From the NCBI GenBank assembly GCA_016787045.1, contig JAEUVA010000008.1, positions 239,743 through 303,742 on the forward strand: 64,000 bases of DNA, read 5' to 3'. The stretch comes from Chitinophagales bacterium (lineage in GTDB: Bacteria; Bacteroidota; Bacteroidia; Chitinophagales; LD1). How positions within the stretch are numbered: the first letter of the stretch is position 1; the number at the start of each line of letters is the position of its first letter. A program made the position numbers and the translations under genes. Of the stretch, positions 9,421 through 18,655 are shown one piece after another. The notes below the pieces were generated by a model. The model ran no database searches, was not told the DNA's origin, and saw only the letters and a program-made list of their open reading frames with translations.

Positions 9421-10047
9421 TTGAAATACCCTTCTAAACTTATCGGCAATGCAGTGGCAGAGTTTACCAAACTGCCGGGTGTAGGCGAAAAAACTGCTTT
9501 GCGGTTAGTGTTGCATTTACTGAAACAAGACCCTGACAGAGTAAATCTATTTAGTGAGGCCATTGCGAAAATGCGCAATGAAATTCAGTATTGTCAAAAC
9601 TGCCACAATGTGGCAGACCATACCTTATGTGAGATTTGTGCTAACCCACACCGCGATAGCAGCACCGTATGTCTGGTAGAAAATCTGCGCGATGTGATTG
9701 CCATTGAAAATACCAACATTTTTCGCGGGATATATCATGTGCTGGGCGGCATTATCTCTCCTATAGATGGTATTGGCCCCGAGCAATTACAGATAGAATC
9801 GTTGATAGAAAAAGTAAAGAGCGGAACAGTGAAAGAAGTAATTATGGCTATTTCGCCCACCATGGAGGGTGACACAACCATCTTTTACATCAGTAAAAAA
9901 CTGAGTGCTCTGCCTGTAAAAATTACTACGCTGGCCCGCGGTGTATCCTTTGGCGGTGAATTGGAATATACCGATGAAACGACCTTAGCTCGCTCCATAG
10001 CTACTCGTTTGCCATATGAAAACTATTTGGTAAAAAACTCCAATTAA
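9421..10047 (+). CDS. recR: Recombination mediator protein RecR
   Basis: Loads RecA with RecF/RecO at gapped DNA. At 208 aa it has the normal family length. Visible features: N-terminal helix-hairpin-helix (LPGVGEKTALRLVLHLL, residues 18-34), a four-cysteine zinc finger (C58, C61, C70, C73), the Toprim domain beginning CLVENLRDVIAIE, and the C-terminal Walker-like region ARGVSFGGELEYTDETTLARSI. The start is TTG at 9421, giving the conventional N-terminus MKYPSKLI; no ATG is available nearby. It sits alone between glycosyltransferase genes and is divergent from the pseudogene, so its promoter must lie in the short 9388-9420 gap or inside the neighbouring decayed gene. Confidence 0.95.
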   Translation: MKYPSKLIGNAVAEFTKLPGVGEKTALRLVLHLLKQDPDRVNLFSEAIAKMRNEIQYCQNCHNVADHTLCEICANPHRDSSTVCLVENLRDVIAIENTNIFRGIYHVLGGIISPIDGIGPEQLQIESLIEKVKSGTVKEVIMAISPTMEGDTTIFYISKKLSALPVKITTLARGVSFGGELEYTDETTLARSIATRLPYENYLVKNSN

Positions 10048-10074
10048 ATTGCAGTCACTTCGTTTGCTGTGGGC

Positions 10075-11982
10075 ATGAAACTTTCCATCGTTATAGTCAA
10101 TTACAATGTACGTTACTTTTTGGAGCTTTGCCTCCAAAGTGTGCAGAAAGCTATTGCCAACATACCCGCAGAAGTTTTTGTGGTGGACAACAATAGCGCT
10201 GACGACTCGGTAGAAACCATTCGCACAAAATACAATTGGGTAAAACTGATTGCCAATCCGGAAAATGTGGGGTTCTCAAAAGCCAATAACCAAGCCATAG
10301 CACAAAGCACCGGTGAATATATTTTGCTGCTTAACCCAGATACAGTTTTGGCGGAAGATACATTAGAAAAATGTGTGGCCTTTATGGATAACCACCCGAA
10401 TGCGGGCGGTTTGGGTGTACGAATGATAGATGGCACCGGCAAGTTTTTACCCGAATCTAAACGTGGGTTACCCACTCCTGCGGTAGCTTTCTACAAAACA
10501 TTTGGGCTTGCTGCACTCTTTCCAAAATCAACAACTTTTGGAAAATATCATTTGGGTTTTTTGAGCGAAAATGAAACGCATGAAGTAGATGTGCTATCAG
10601 GCGCATTTATGCTTTTGCGCAAAAGTGTAATAGATAAAATTGGTGCATTAGATGAAACCTTTTTTATGTATGGCGAGGACATAGACCTCAGCTACCGCAT
10701 ACAAAAAGCGGGATACAAAAACTACTACTTTTCAGATACTACTATTATCCACTACAAAGGCGAAAGCACTAAAAAAGGTTCACTGAACTATGTAAAAGTA
10801 TTTTACAACGCTATGCTCATTTTTGCCCGAAAGCATTTTAGCGGCAATCAGTCGGCATTGTTTTCTATACTCATTTATGCAGCAATTATTTTTAGAGGTG
10901 CTTTAACTTTTTTGGCCGGCATCTTTGCCTCGTCATACTTGTTTCTGATAGATGCATTAGTCGCTTATGCCGGTGTGTTTTTCATTGCCGACTATTGGGA
11001 AAAAATGATCAAGTATCAAAAACACTATTACCCCGAACAGTTTTTTTTCATCGTGGTACCACTATATATATTTCTTTGGATAATCGCCAGCTACCTGAGT
11101 GGTGCCTACGACAAACCTTATCGCTCTTCAAAAGTGTTGAGGGGTGTTTTGCTTGGCACAATCGGTATTGCAGTAGTATATGCCTTTTTGCCCAACGAGT
11201 GGCGCTTTTCAAGGGCAATTATTTTGCTGGGAGCAGCATGGACCGTTGCAGAAATGTTGGTAAGCAGATACATTCATGGCTTAGTTCGAAAAGGTGCAGG
11301 CGCAGAAAATGGCGGCACTAATCCGTCTATGCTGGCTGTAACCATTTCACAGTTTTATAGAATTCAGACAATCTTACACTCGCTTGGCAATTTTTCTGAG
11401 TTGATAAACGAAGCATCTGTAACCAACACACATAAAGCTACATTAATCAACAGATGTGGCGAAGTCATCTTTTATGCCGGAGATTATAGCTTTAAAGAAA
11501 TTATTGGCGTTATCAATAAGCCCATACCTGATGTGTCATACAAAATACTTATTGATAGTAACAATGCACTTGTGGGAAGCAATTCAAAAAACACTGCGGG
11601 CGATTTGTATGTAGCCGAGCGCAACTACTTGTTGTTTCAGCCGGCTAACCAACGGAGCAAACGGTTGATTGATTTGGCAATTTGCATGCTCACCGCCATC
11701 CTATTTCCACTAACCGGTTTATGGATTAAAAACAGAAGTGGCTTTGCAAAAAACTGGTGGATGGTATTGCTCAACAAAAAAAGCTGGGTCGGGTTTCATC
11801 AATTGCATCAAGAAAAACGCTTTTCACTGGCAAAACCAGGAGTACTTGCTCCCCACCAATGGCAACATATTTCCCTATCTACTAATGAACAAAAGCTGGT
11901 AGAGTTAAACTACGCCCGCTTTTATACCACAACCGATGACCTGCGCATAATTTGGAAAAACTATCGCTTGCTCGGTAATTAA
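10075..11982 (+). CDS. GT2 glycosyltransferase fused to a reduced polyprenyl glycosylphosphotransferase
   Basis: Residues 1-245 are a GT2 transferase of the rhamnosyltransferase type: SIVIVNYNVRYFLE, VDNNSADDS, NVGFSKANN, LLLNPDT (metal site) and YGEDIDLSYRI. Four membrane spans follow (about 260-395). The region GEVIFYAGDYSFKEII...GSNSKNTAGDLYV resembles the nucleotide-binding-like middle domain of polyprenyl glycosylphosphotransferases, and the tail (RSKRLIDLAICML, LLNKKSWVGF, then YARFYTTTDDLRIIWKNY) resembles the ends of a bacterial sugar transferase domain. The catalytic stretch normally between those ends, with the acidic pair, is missing. So the GT2 half looks active and the phosphotransferase half looks structural (inference). 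ATG at 10075 is preferred over GTG at 10069. Confidence 0.8.
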   Translation: MKLSIVIVNYNVRYFLELCLQSVQKAIANIPAEVFVVDNNSADDSVETIRTKYNWVKLIANPENVGFSKANNQAIAQSTGEYILLLNPDTVLAEDTLEKCVAFMDNHPNAGGLGVRMIDGTGKFLPESKRGLPTPAVAFYKTFGLAALFPKSTTFGKYHLGFLSENETHEVDVLSGAFMLLRKSVIDKIGALDETFFMYGEDIDLSYRIQKAGYKNYYFSDTTIIHYKGESTKKGSLNYVKVFYNAMLIFARKHFSGNQSALFSILIYAAIIFRGALTFLAGIFASSYLFLIDALVAYAGVFFIADYWEKMIKYQKHYYPEQFFFIVVPLYIFLWIIASYLSGAYDKPYRSSKVLRGVLLGTIGIAVVYAFLPNEWRFSRAIILLGAAWTVAEMLVSRYIHGLVRKGAGAENGGTNPSMLAVTISQFYRIQTILHSLGNFSELINEASVTNTHKATLINRCGEVIFYAGDYSFKEIIGVINKPIPDVSYKILIDSNNALVGSNSKNTAGDLYVAERNYLLFQPANQRSKRLIDLAICMLTAILFPLTGLWIKNRSGFAKNWWMVLLNKKSWVGFHQLHQEKRFSLAKPGVLAPHQWQHISLSTNEQKLVELNYARFYTTTDDLRIIWKNYRLLGN

Positions 11983-12878
11983 CGCTCTTCTTTTGCAAGT
12001 AATGCGTGAAGCACCACACTAGTCATAATTAGTGCTGCGCCTGCAAAAAACCACCCGTTTAGCTCTTTGTTTTCGTGGTAAAAAACAAATGCCAGCACAA
12101 TGGCATACACCGGCTCTAAGTTAATGGCCAGGTTAAGTGTAAAGGCGGAAAGGTGCTTTAATGCATTTAGCGATAAGAGCAGTGTGATATGCGTACATAC
12201 AATGGCCAAAACCATGAGCAAAGTCCAGTCCCACGCAGTGGGTGCCAGCTTTGCAGGAGAAAAAAAGAAAATATATAAAGGCAACAGCAAAGTAAGCGCC
12301 CCAAACCCACTGAATATTTCATAAAAAGATACAATGCTGCTGGGCAACTCGGTTACAATTTTTTTGTTGAGAATATTGAAAAAGGCACCTACAAAAGCTG
12401 CCAGCAGGGCAAGTACAATACCTATTTTATAGTTGTTGGTATCGGTATAAAAAATCAACCCAATGCCACACATGGCTAATGCGCTATAGAATAGCTCTGA
12501 GAAGTCAAACTTTTTACCGGTTACCAATGGCTCCATTAGTGCTGTAAACAATGTGGTGCTGGCAAACAAACTCATGGTTACACTAATGTTGCTGTACTTG
12601 ATGGCTCCATAAAAAAATACCCAGTGCACCATTAGCAACACTCCTACACCAATAAGCAGTTTTAATTGTTTTGCGGTAACCCGTAGAGTGTATCGTTTCC
12701 ACTTTACATATACAAAAAGAGAAGCAGAAACTATCATCATGCGGTACCACACTAACAGCCCCTCGCTTAAATCTATACCCCTGCCCAACACACCTGTAAG
12801 CCCCCAAAGCAGTATGGAGAGGTGCATTTGAATATACGCTTTAGTAATATCTGATTTTGAATGGTAGCCCTTTAGCAC
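11979..12878 (-). CDS. EamA/DMT-family transporter
   Basis: Ten-span drug/metabolite transporter-superfamily protein of about 299 residues, made of two EamA repeats. The first begins HLSILLWGLTGVLGRGI; the second starts near LLAAFVGAFFNILNKKIV. Members export or exchange small metabolites in the inner membrane; the substrate cannot be read. The end overlaps the stop of the convergent glycosyltransferase gene by 4 bp. The start is uncertain: GTG at 12878 gives an 18-residue hydrophilic N-terminus, while ATG at 12827 would start just before the first span. Confidence 0.85.
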   Translation of the reverse strand: MLKGYHSKSDITKAYIQMHLSILLWGLTGVLGRGIDLSEGLLVWYRMMIVSASLFVYVKWKRYTLRVTAKQLKLLIGVGVLLMVHWVFFYGAIKYSNISVTMSLFASTTLFTALMEPLVTGKKFDFSELFYSALAMCGIGLIFYTDTNNYKIGIVLALLAAFVGAFFNILNKKIVTELPSSIVSFYEIFSGFGALTLLLPLYIFFFSPAKLAPTAWDWTLLMVLAIVCTHITLLLSLNALKHLSAFTLNLAINLEPVYAIVLAFVFYHENKELNGWFFAGAALIMTSVVLHALLAKEER

Positions 12879-12934
12879 GCGGCAAAAGAAGTTTTTTCGG
12901 GTAAATGTTTTGAACCTGAGCCGAAGCCATTTTT

Positions 12935-12942
12935 TATACTTG
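12935..12942 (+). promoter_or_regulatory. Candidate Bacteroidota -7 box
   Basis: TATACTTG followed by CAC lies 38 bp upstream of the methyltransferase ATG. A TTTG at 12909-12912 could be the -33 box, but the 22-bp spacing is longer than the usual 19-21, so this is a tentative call. Confidence 0.3.
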
Positions 12943-12980
12943 CACTATGCACAGCTATTCTATTCACCATTTTAGATGCT

Positions 12981-13706
12981 ATGGCTTGGTATAAAAACTG
13001 GTTTGATACAGAGTTTTACCATTTACTCTATTGCCACCGCGATATGAGCGAGGCAGAGGGTTTTATTGCTTTGCTAAAACAAACGCTGCAATTGCCCAAC
13101 GGAGCAAAAGTGTTAGACGTAGCGTGTGGTAAAGGCCGACATTCCATTACCCTCAACAAACTTGGATTGGATGTAACCGGCATTGATTTATCTGCAAACA
13201 GCATCACCGAAGCTAAAAAATGGGAGAACGAAACGTTGCATTTTGCAGAATGGGATATGCGGCAAACCTTTCGTAAAAATGATTTTGATGTGGTGGTTAA
13301 TCTGTTTAGCAGCTTTGGTTATTTTGATGATAATACAGATGATGAGCGAGCCATAAATGCCATGAGCGAGAGCTTAAAACCCGGTGGTATTTTAGTATTG
13401 GATTATATCAATACTCAATTTGCCGTTACACAAATGAAGCCACGCGAAATCATTAACCGTAACGAAATTCAATTTCATATTCAAAAAAAAGTAGAAGCCG
13501 GTTTTATCAAAAAGAAAATAGAATTTATTGCCAATGGCGAAAATCTCTGCTACGAAGAACAACTAAAAGTGATTAACAAAGCTGCTTTTGAAATTATGTT
13601 TATGAGCAACAGATTAACTATTGAGCATACTTATGGCGACTATGCCCTTCAACCTTTTAATGCTGCTACTTCACCCCGATTAATTCTGATTGGCAAAAAG
13701 ATATGA
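12981..13706 (+). CDS. Class I SAM-dependent methyltransferase
   Basis: A 241-residue Rossmann-fold methyltransferase. The SAM-binding motif I is KVLDVACGKGRHSITL (about 39-54), followed by the acidic motif VTGIDLSANSI and the motif IV-like DVVVNLFSSFGYF. The substrate is not predictable; the FNWFDTEFYHLLY-like N-terminus is common to a Bacteroidota family of cytoplasmic methyltransferases of unknown target. It overlaps the downstream PAP2 gene by ATGA, which overlaps the enoyl-CoA hydratase gene in the same way, so the three genes form a tight operon. Confidence 0.85.
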   Translation: MAWYKNWFDTEFYHLLYCHRDMSEAEGFIALLKQTLQLPNGAKVLDVACGKGRHSITLNKLGLDVTGIDLSANSITEAKKWENETLHFAEWDMRQTFRKNDFDVVVNLFSSFGYFDDNTDDERAINAMSESLKPGGILVLDYINTQFAVTQMKPREIINRNEIQFHIQKKVEAGFIKKKIEFIANGENLCYEEQLKVINKAAFEIMFMSNRLTIEHTYGDYALQPFNAATSPRLILIGKKI

Positions 13707-14302
13707 TAGAAACACTCCGCAATATTGACTATCAGTTTTTTCAGTTTATCAATACCGCTTGCGCTAATCCGGTGGCAGATGTGGTTTGCCCCATACTGCG
13801 TAACAAAGCAACGTGGATACCATTGTACTTACTTCTGGCATTTTATATCTATAAACATTTTAGCACCAAACTACTTTGGTTCATTTTGTTTGGTGCGCTT
13901 ACTGTTTTACTTAGCGACCAAACAGCATCTCACATTGTGAAACCGCTTGTGCATCGTTTACGGCCTTGCAATAATCCTGATTTTCAAAACCAAGTACGCT
14001 TATTGGTTGAGCAATGCGGCAATGGCTTCTCTTTTATTTCGGCACATGCTGCAAATCACTTTGCGTTGTCCACGTTTTTCGTTCTAACTTTTCCGAAAAA
14101 TAAATGGAACAATCTTTTTTATCTGTGGGCTGCCATCATCAGCTTATCGCAAGTGTATGTGGGTGTACACTTTCCGGCTGATGTAGCAGTTGGTGCTTTA
14201 CTTGGAATTGCCATTGGTGCATTAACCGGAAACTGGTGTAAACTTGCCTTACAAAATAACCGCTTCCATCCCTTTTCAAAAAATCAAAATCCTTACACAT
14301 GA
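13703..14302 (+). CDS. PAP2-family membrane phosphatase
   Basis: A 199-residue integral membrane phosphatase of the type 2 phosphatidic acid phosphatase family, likely acting on undecaprenyl pyrophosphate or another lipid phosphate at the periplasmic face. The three signature motifs are visible: KPLVHRLRPCN (KX6RP-type), FISAHAANHFAL (motif 2, here SAHAAN rather than the common PSGH) and VYVGVHFPADVAVGALLG (SRX5HX3D-type with H and D kept). There are five or six membrane spans. It overlaps both neighbours by 4 bp, indicating translational coupling. Confidence 0.87.
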   Translation: MIETLRNIDYQFFQFINTACANPVADVVCPILRNKATWIPLYLLLAFYIYKHFSTKLLWFILFGALTVLLSDQTASHIVKPLVHRLRPCNNPDFQNQVRLLVEQCGNGFSFISAHAANHFALSTFFVLTFPKNKWNNLFYLWAAIISLSQVYVGVHFPADVAVGALLGIAIGALTGNWCKLALQNNRFHPFSKNQNPYT

Positions 14303-15078
14303 ATACGCAATTCATTAAAGTAAATCCGCAGGTTGAAAAACACATTGCATTAATTGAACTGAATCGCCCAAAAGAACTAAACGCCCTCAACCGCGAACTA
14401 ATGTTGGACATTCGCGATACGTTGCGCGAATTAGATGATGATGATAATGTGCGCGTAATAATACTTACCGGTGGTCAAAAAGTTTTTGCTGCAGGTGCAG
14501 ACATTAAACAAATGGCAACTGCTACCGCCATTGATATGCTCAACATTGATCAGTTTAGCACCTGGGATCAAATTAAACGAACAAAGAAACCCATTATAGC
14601 CGCAGTAAGCGGTTTTGCACTAGGTGGGGGCTGTGAATTAGCCATGACCTGCGATATGATTGTGGCCAGCGAAACCGCCAAGTTTGGACAACCGGAAATA
14701 AAAATTGGTACTATGCCCGGAGCCGGTGGTACACAGCGGCTAACTCGTGCAGTTGGTAAAGTACAGGCGATGGAGTTAGTACTCACCGGAAAATTTTTGA
14801 GTGCGGAAGACGCTTTATCAGCGGGGTTAATCAACCGGATAGTTCCCGCAGAGTTGCTATTGGATGAAACGCTTGTGCTAGCGCGTGAAATTGCCCGACA
14901 ATCTCCGGTTGCTGTAAAATTGGCTAAAGAAGCCGTGAATCAGGCATTCAACTCTACACTTGATGAAGGTTTGATTTTTGAGCGCAAAAACTTTTACCTC
15001 ACGTTTGCCAGCGAAGACCAAAAGGAAGGCATGGCTGCATTTGTAGAAAAGAGAAATCCGGAGTTTAAGGGAAAGTAG
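14299..15078 (+). CDS. Enoyl-CoA hydratase
   Basis: Crotonase-fold enzyme of 259 residues that hydrates trans-2-enoyl-CoA in fatty-acid beta-oxidation. The oxyanion-hole segment FAAGADIKQM (about 63-72) and both catalytic glutamates are present: GGGCELAMTCD (E113) and FGQPEIKIGTMPGAGGTQRL (E133). The presence of both glutamates favours hydratase over isomerase or other crotonase activities. It is the last gene of a three-gene overlapping operon with a methyltransferase and PAP2 phosphatase, which have no obvious metabolic link to it. A 7-bp tandem repeat starts at its stop codon. Confidence 0.92.
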   Translation: MNTQFIKVNPQVEKHIALIELNRPKELNALNRELMLDIRDTLRELDDDDNVRVIILTGGQKVFAAGADIKQMATATAIDMLNIDQFSTWDQIKRTKKPIIAAVSGFALGGGCELAMTCDMIVASETAKFGQPEIKIGTMPGAGGTQRLTRAVGKVQAMELVLTGKFLSAEDALSAGLINRIVPAELLLDETLVLAREIARQSPVAVKLAKEAVNQAFNSTLDEGLIFERKNFYLTFASEDQKEGMAAFVEKRNPEFKGK

Positions 15079-15140
15079 TTGTGAGTTGTGAGTTGTGAGT
15101 TGCGAGTTGTGAGTTGTGAGTTGTGAGTTGCGAGTTGCGA
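15079..15140. repeat. Heptanucleotide tandem repeat (GTTGTGA)n
   Basis: About nine near-perfect copies of GTTGTGA/GTTGCGA run directly after the enoyl-CoA hydratase stop. Variants differ only at T/C in position 5. The unit is not a multiple of three and opens spurious frames on the minus strand. This is a simple microsatellite and probably length-variable. Confidence 0.92.
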
Positions 15141-15203
15141 ATTTACAATGCATGACAGCATGATATTTAAGTATTCAATTATCAATATTCATTATTCAAT
15201 TTT

Positions 15204-15761
15204 ATGGCACGTACCCCATCTAACATGATTCCCTTAGGCACTGTAGCACCTGATTTTACTTTACCCGATACCGTATCCGGCAGTATATATTCATTGCAGC
15301 AATTGAAGGGCGAGGTGGCAACAGTAGTGATGTTTATCTGCAACCATTGCCCGTATGTGAAACATATAAATGTAGCATTGGTACAGTTAGCCAACGATTA
15401 TATGAACAAAGGTGTTTCGTTTGTTGCCATCAGTTCAAATGATGCGGTTAATTATCCGGACGACTCACCGGAAAAAATGAAGGAACAGGCACTTGCGCTT
15501 GGTTATCCGTTTCCGTATTTATATGATGAAACACAAGAAGTGGCAAAACTGTATGATGCTGCCTGTACCCCCGACTTTTACATATTTGACAATAGTCTTC
15601 TTTTAGTTTACAGAGGGCAGTTAGATGACTCGCGCCCTTCAAACGATACCCCTGTTACCGGAAAAGATATGCGCCTGGCGTTAGAAGCGCTCTTGCAAAA
15701 TACTCCTGTAAGTGTTGAGCAACGGCCAAGTATTGGCTGCAACATCAAGTGGAAAAACTGA
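15204..15761 (+). CDS. Thioredoxin-fold protein (AhpC/TSA/redoxin type)
   Basis: A 185-residue cytoplasmic protein with no signal peptide. It opens with GTVAPDFTLPDTVSG, the peroxiredoxin/redoxin start, and has the active site ICNHCPYVKH (CxxC) at about residues 46-54. Later TPDFYIFD carries the cis-proline region. The CNHCPYV motif belongs to a widespread family annotated as thioredoxin family or thiol-disulfide isomerase-like proteins of unclear substrate. It probably reduces or protects cytoplasmic thiols. It stands alone between a heptamer repeat and a convergent gene. Confidence 0.85.
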   Translation: MARTPSNMIPLGTVAPDFTLPDTVSGSIYSLQQLKGEVATVVMFICNHCPYVKHINVALVQLANDYMNKGVSFVAISSNDAVNYPDDSPEKMKEQALALGYPFPYLYDETQEVAKLYDAACTPDFYIFDNSLLLVYRGQLDDSRPSNDTPVTGKDMRLALEALLQNTPVSVEQRPSIGCNIKWKN

Positions 15762-15771
15762 CCACTAAAAA

Positions 15772-18630
15772 TTATTCTACTACAAACAACTTGGCGCTTG
15801 AACCAAGTTCGTTCACCAACACAGCCGTATATACCCCTGCCGGTAAAGCACTAATGTTTATGCCGGCATGCTTGCCATCTATCTCGTGAGTTTGCACAAT
15901 TTGCCCCATTGTATTTTGAACAAACAAGGTTGCCGTTAGCGTAGCCAAAGATTGGAGTTGAAGGTAACCACAGGCAGGGTTAGGATACAAAGCCCATTCT
16001 ATGTCTGCATTCAGTTTTTGCAAACCTACCTGCAAATCGTATCGCAGTGTTGTGGCATCATACTGCGTACCGTTGCCTGTAGCCGAACCGGTTACATACA
16101 CACTACCATTGGTTGCGGTTACTGCCTTGGCTTTATCGTCTTTTCCAATTCTATCAAACAATGCCACTGCGCTTATACTTTGAGTTTGCAGTACTTGAAT
16201 AGTTACAAAATCATAATCGCTGCCGTTTTTATTGGTTTCGCCTGCTACATAAATTCTTCCATTGCCATCGTAAGCAATAGCATTGGCGGTTTCGTTAGAT
16301 GTAGCACTAAAACTCCATGTGGTATCCCACAACAGATTTCCATTTACATCATACTTTGCAATGAGAATGTCAAAATTTTCGTTGAGTGAATCAGCATCTG
16401 TATCCGTTTTACCGACTACCCATATATTGCCGGAGCCATCGAAACACATGGCATTAAACCTATCTTCTCTGTTGGTTGCTCCGTTGTACTTGCGGGTCCA
16501 AACGGTATCGCCCACGGTGTTGTACTTTACCAGTAATCCATCAAACACACCCAGTTGGTTTTCTGTACGGCCACACACATATATATTTTCGGCTGCATCT
16601 ATCAGGAGCGCTTCATTGCGGTCATCTTTGCCCCCATCATACGTTTTTGCCCATAATTGCGAGAGGTTATTGCTGTACTTAATGGTTACCATGTTGTCAT
16701 CATTCCCAACGGGTGCTCTGCCGGCAACATACACATTGCCCGATGCTGCAATTTTTATATCAATGGCCTCATCTTGCTTATCGCCACTGTTGTAGCGTAC
16801 TTCTGCAAGCTGTGTGCCTGCGCTGTTGTACTTAATGGTGTAGATTTCAAAATCGGAACTATCGCTGGATACGGCATTGCTTTTGCCGGTAACAAACACA
16901 TTGCCCGAACCATCTAAAGCAATGGCTGCCGCTTTATCAGACTTATTGAGGTAGTTATACTTTTTTTCCCAGAGTGTAGCGCCCGATGCATCAAACTTGG
17001 CAGTGTAATAATTAAACCCTTGGTCGCTATCGCGCACGTAACCACATATATAGATATTGCCCGATGCATCTGCAGCAATACCGGTAGCTTCATCGGCACT
17101 TACACCTGATGTACCAGATATAGTTTTGGTGAGTACCGATGTACCCCCGCTGTTTATTTTGTGCAACAGCACATCTTTATCTTGATTGCTGTTGACTGAA
17201 TACCCGGCCACATAACTATTGCCGGAGCCGTCTGTAAAAATTTTGTTGCCTACATCGTTATTATCGCCTGCGCCATCCACATACTTGAGCCAAGTTTGAT
17301 TGCCCAACGAATCTAATTTAAGTGTAGCCACATTCATGTTGTTGACAGAAACCTTCATACCTCCGCTAACCACCACCGCACCGGCAGATGTTTCAAACAC
17401 GGTTCGTGCATCATCAGAACCGTTGCCGGTGCCGTTGAAAGTTTTGGTGTACACCACATTGCCTGCGGCAGTGTATTTAATCACTAAGTAATCGTAGTTT
17501 ATACCGTTAGATGCATCGGCATCGGTAATGCCGGTTACTACTACTTCACCTGTGGAAGTAACGGTTATATCGCTTGCTTCATCGTTGCCTGCTCCAGTGC
17601 CGTTGTATGTTTTTGCCCATAGTTGTGTGCCGCTGCTGTTGTAGCCGATGGTTACTACATCATAGTCGGTGGCATTGGTACCGTTTAACCCGGCTACAAA
17701 CACATTGCCTGAAGCATCTACCGCTATTGCTACTCCCCTATCGTCAAAACTGCCGAGGTAAAACTTGGTCCAGAGGGAGGTGCCGCTGGCATCAATTTTG
17801 CGTGTGGCAATATCGTAAGTAGAAGAGCGCGCGCGACCGGTTACATATATATTTCCGCTGGCATCTATGGTCATATCCGCAGGGCGGTCATTTTCGGTAT
17901 AGTCCAGCGTGTTTGTCCACAACACGGCATTGGTGGTGGTGTTGTATTTAATAGTTACCCAATCATCGGTAGCGCCATTGTTAGAGCGACCGGTAACCAC
18001 TGGGTTGCCCGAAGCATCTACCACTACTTTTACTGCGCGGTCTATTTCGTTGCCAAAGCCATTGTGGCGCACGGCCCACTGTTGCACACCGGCAGAATTG
18101 TATTTAACGGTGGCATAGTCAATATTTGTACCGGCATCGTTTACCTCGCTTTCTCCGGTTACAAACACATTGCCCGAACCATCTACTGCCAAACTCACCG
18201 CTACATCGTTTTGGCTGTATTGGCTGTTGTAAGTAGCTACCCACTGCACTGCTCCTGCACTGTTGTACTTGATGGTGATGTAATCATCTTTAGTTAAATC
18301 GTTATCGCCATAGCCGGTTACATACACATTGCCGGAAGCATCTACTGCAATATCGTTTACTTCATCTTCACTATTGCCAATGGCATTGTATGTTTTGGTC
18401 CAAAGTGTATCGCCTGAACTATTGAGTTTGATGACCAAAAAATCGTGGTTGCCTGTGGTGGCGGTGTATCCGCCAAGGTAAATATTGCCGGAGTTATCGC
18501 GGGTGGAACACTTTACCTTATCGGTATAATCGCCACTGCCGTTGTAAGTATTGGCCCACATTAAGTTTAACTGAGCCGAAAGTGAAAAAGCGCTGACGAG
18601 CAGCGCTAATGTGATTCCTTGTTTTTTCAT
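15772..18630 (-). CDS. Secreted SBBP-repeat protein with type IX sorting domain
   Basis: A 952-residue exported protein. Residues 1-19 are a signal peptide (ending LSAQ). The body consists of 16 copies of a roughly 50-residue beta repeat whose core is DASGNVYVTG, with intervening TIKYNSAGxxxWxxxYN segments, i.e. SBBP (beta-propeller-like) repeats. The last 70 residues form a T9SS C-terminal sorting domain (LYPNPACGYLQL ... NTMGQIVQT ... LPAGVYTAVLV), so it should cross the outer membrane and become attached or released. No catalytic motif is seen; adhesion or glycan binding is possible. It lies downstream of DUF4956, VTC and lipoprotein genes on the same strand. Confidence 0.9.
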   Translation of the reverse strand: MKKQGITLALLVSAFSLSAQLNLMWANTYNGSGDYTDKVKCSTRDNSGNIYLGGYTATTGNHDFLVIKLNSSGDTLWTKTYNAIGNSEDEVNDIAVDASGNVYVTGYGDNDLTKDDYITIKYNSAGAVQWVATYNSQYSQNDVAVSLAVDGSGNVFVTGESEVNDAGTNIDYATVKYNSAGVQQWAVRHNGFGNEIDRAVKVVVDASGNPVVTGRSNNGATDDWVTIKYNTTTNAVLWTNTLDYTENDRPADMTIDASGNIYVTGRARSSTYDIATRKIDASGTSLWTKFYLGSFDDRGVAIAVDASGNVFVAGLNGTNATDYDVVTIGYNSSGTQLWAKTYNGTGAGNDEASDITVTSTGEVVVTGITDADASNGINYDYLVIKYTAAGNVVYTKTFNGTGNGSDDARTVFETSAGAVVVSGGMKVSVNNMNVATLKLDSLGNQTWLKYVDGAGDNNDVGNKIFTDGSGNSYVAGYSVNSNQDKDVLLHKINSGGTSVLTKTISGTSGVSADEATGIAADASGNIYICGYVRDSDQGFNYYTAKFDASGATLWEKKYNYLNKSDKAAAIALDGSGNVFVTGKSNAVSSDSSDFEIYTIKYNSAGTQLAEVRYNSGDKQDEAIDIKIAASGNVYVAGRAPVGNDDNMVTIKYSNNLSQLWAKTYDGGKDDRNEALLIDAAENIYVCGRTENQLGVFDGLLVKYNTVGDTVWTRKYNGATNREDRFNAMCFDGSGNIWVVGKTDTDADSLNENFDILIAKYDVNGNLLWDTTWSFSATSNETANAIAYDGNGRIYVAGETNKNGSDYDFVTIQVLQTQSISAVALFDRIGKDDKAKAVTATNGSVYVTGSATGNGTQYDATTLRYDLQVGLQKLNADIEWALYPNPACGYLQLQSLATLTATLFVQNTMGQIVQTHEIDGKHAGINISALPAGVYTAVLVNELGSSAKLFVVE

Positions 18631-18655
18631 GCTGATTCGGTTGTATGTTTAGGTA

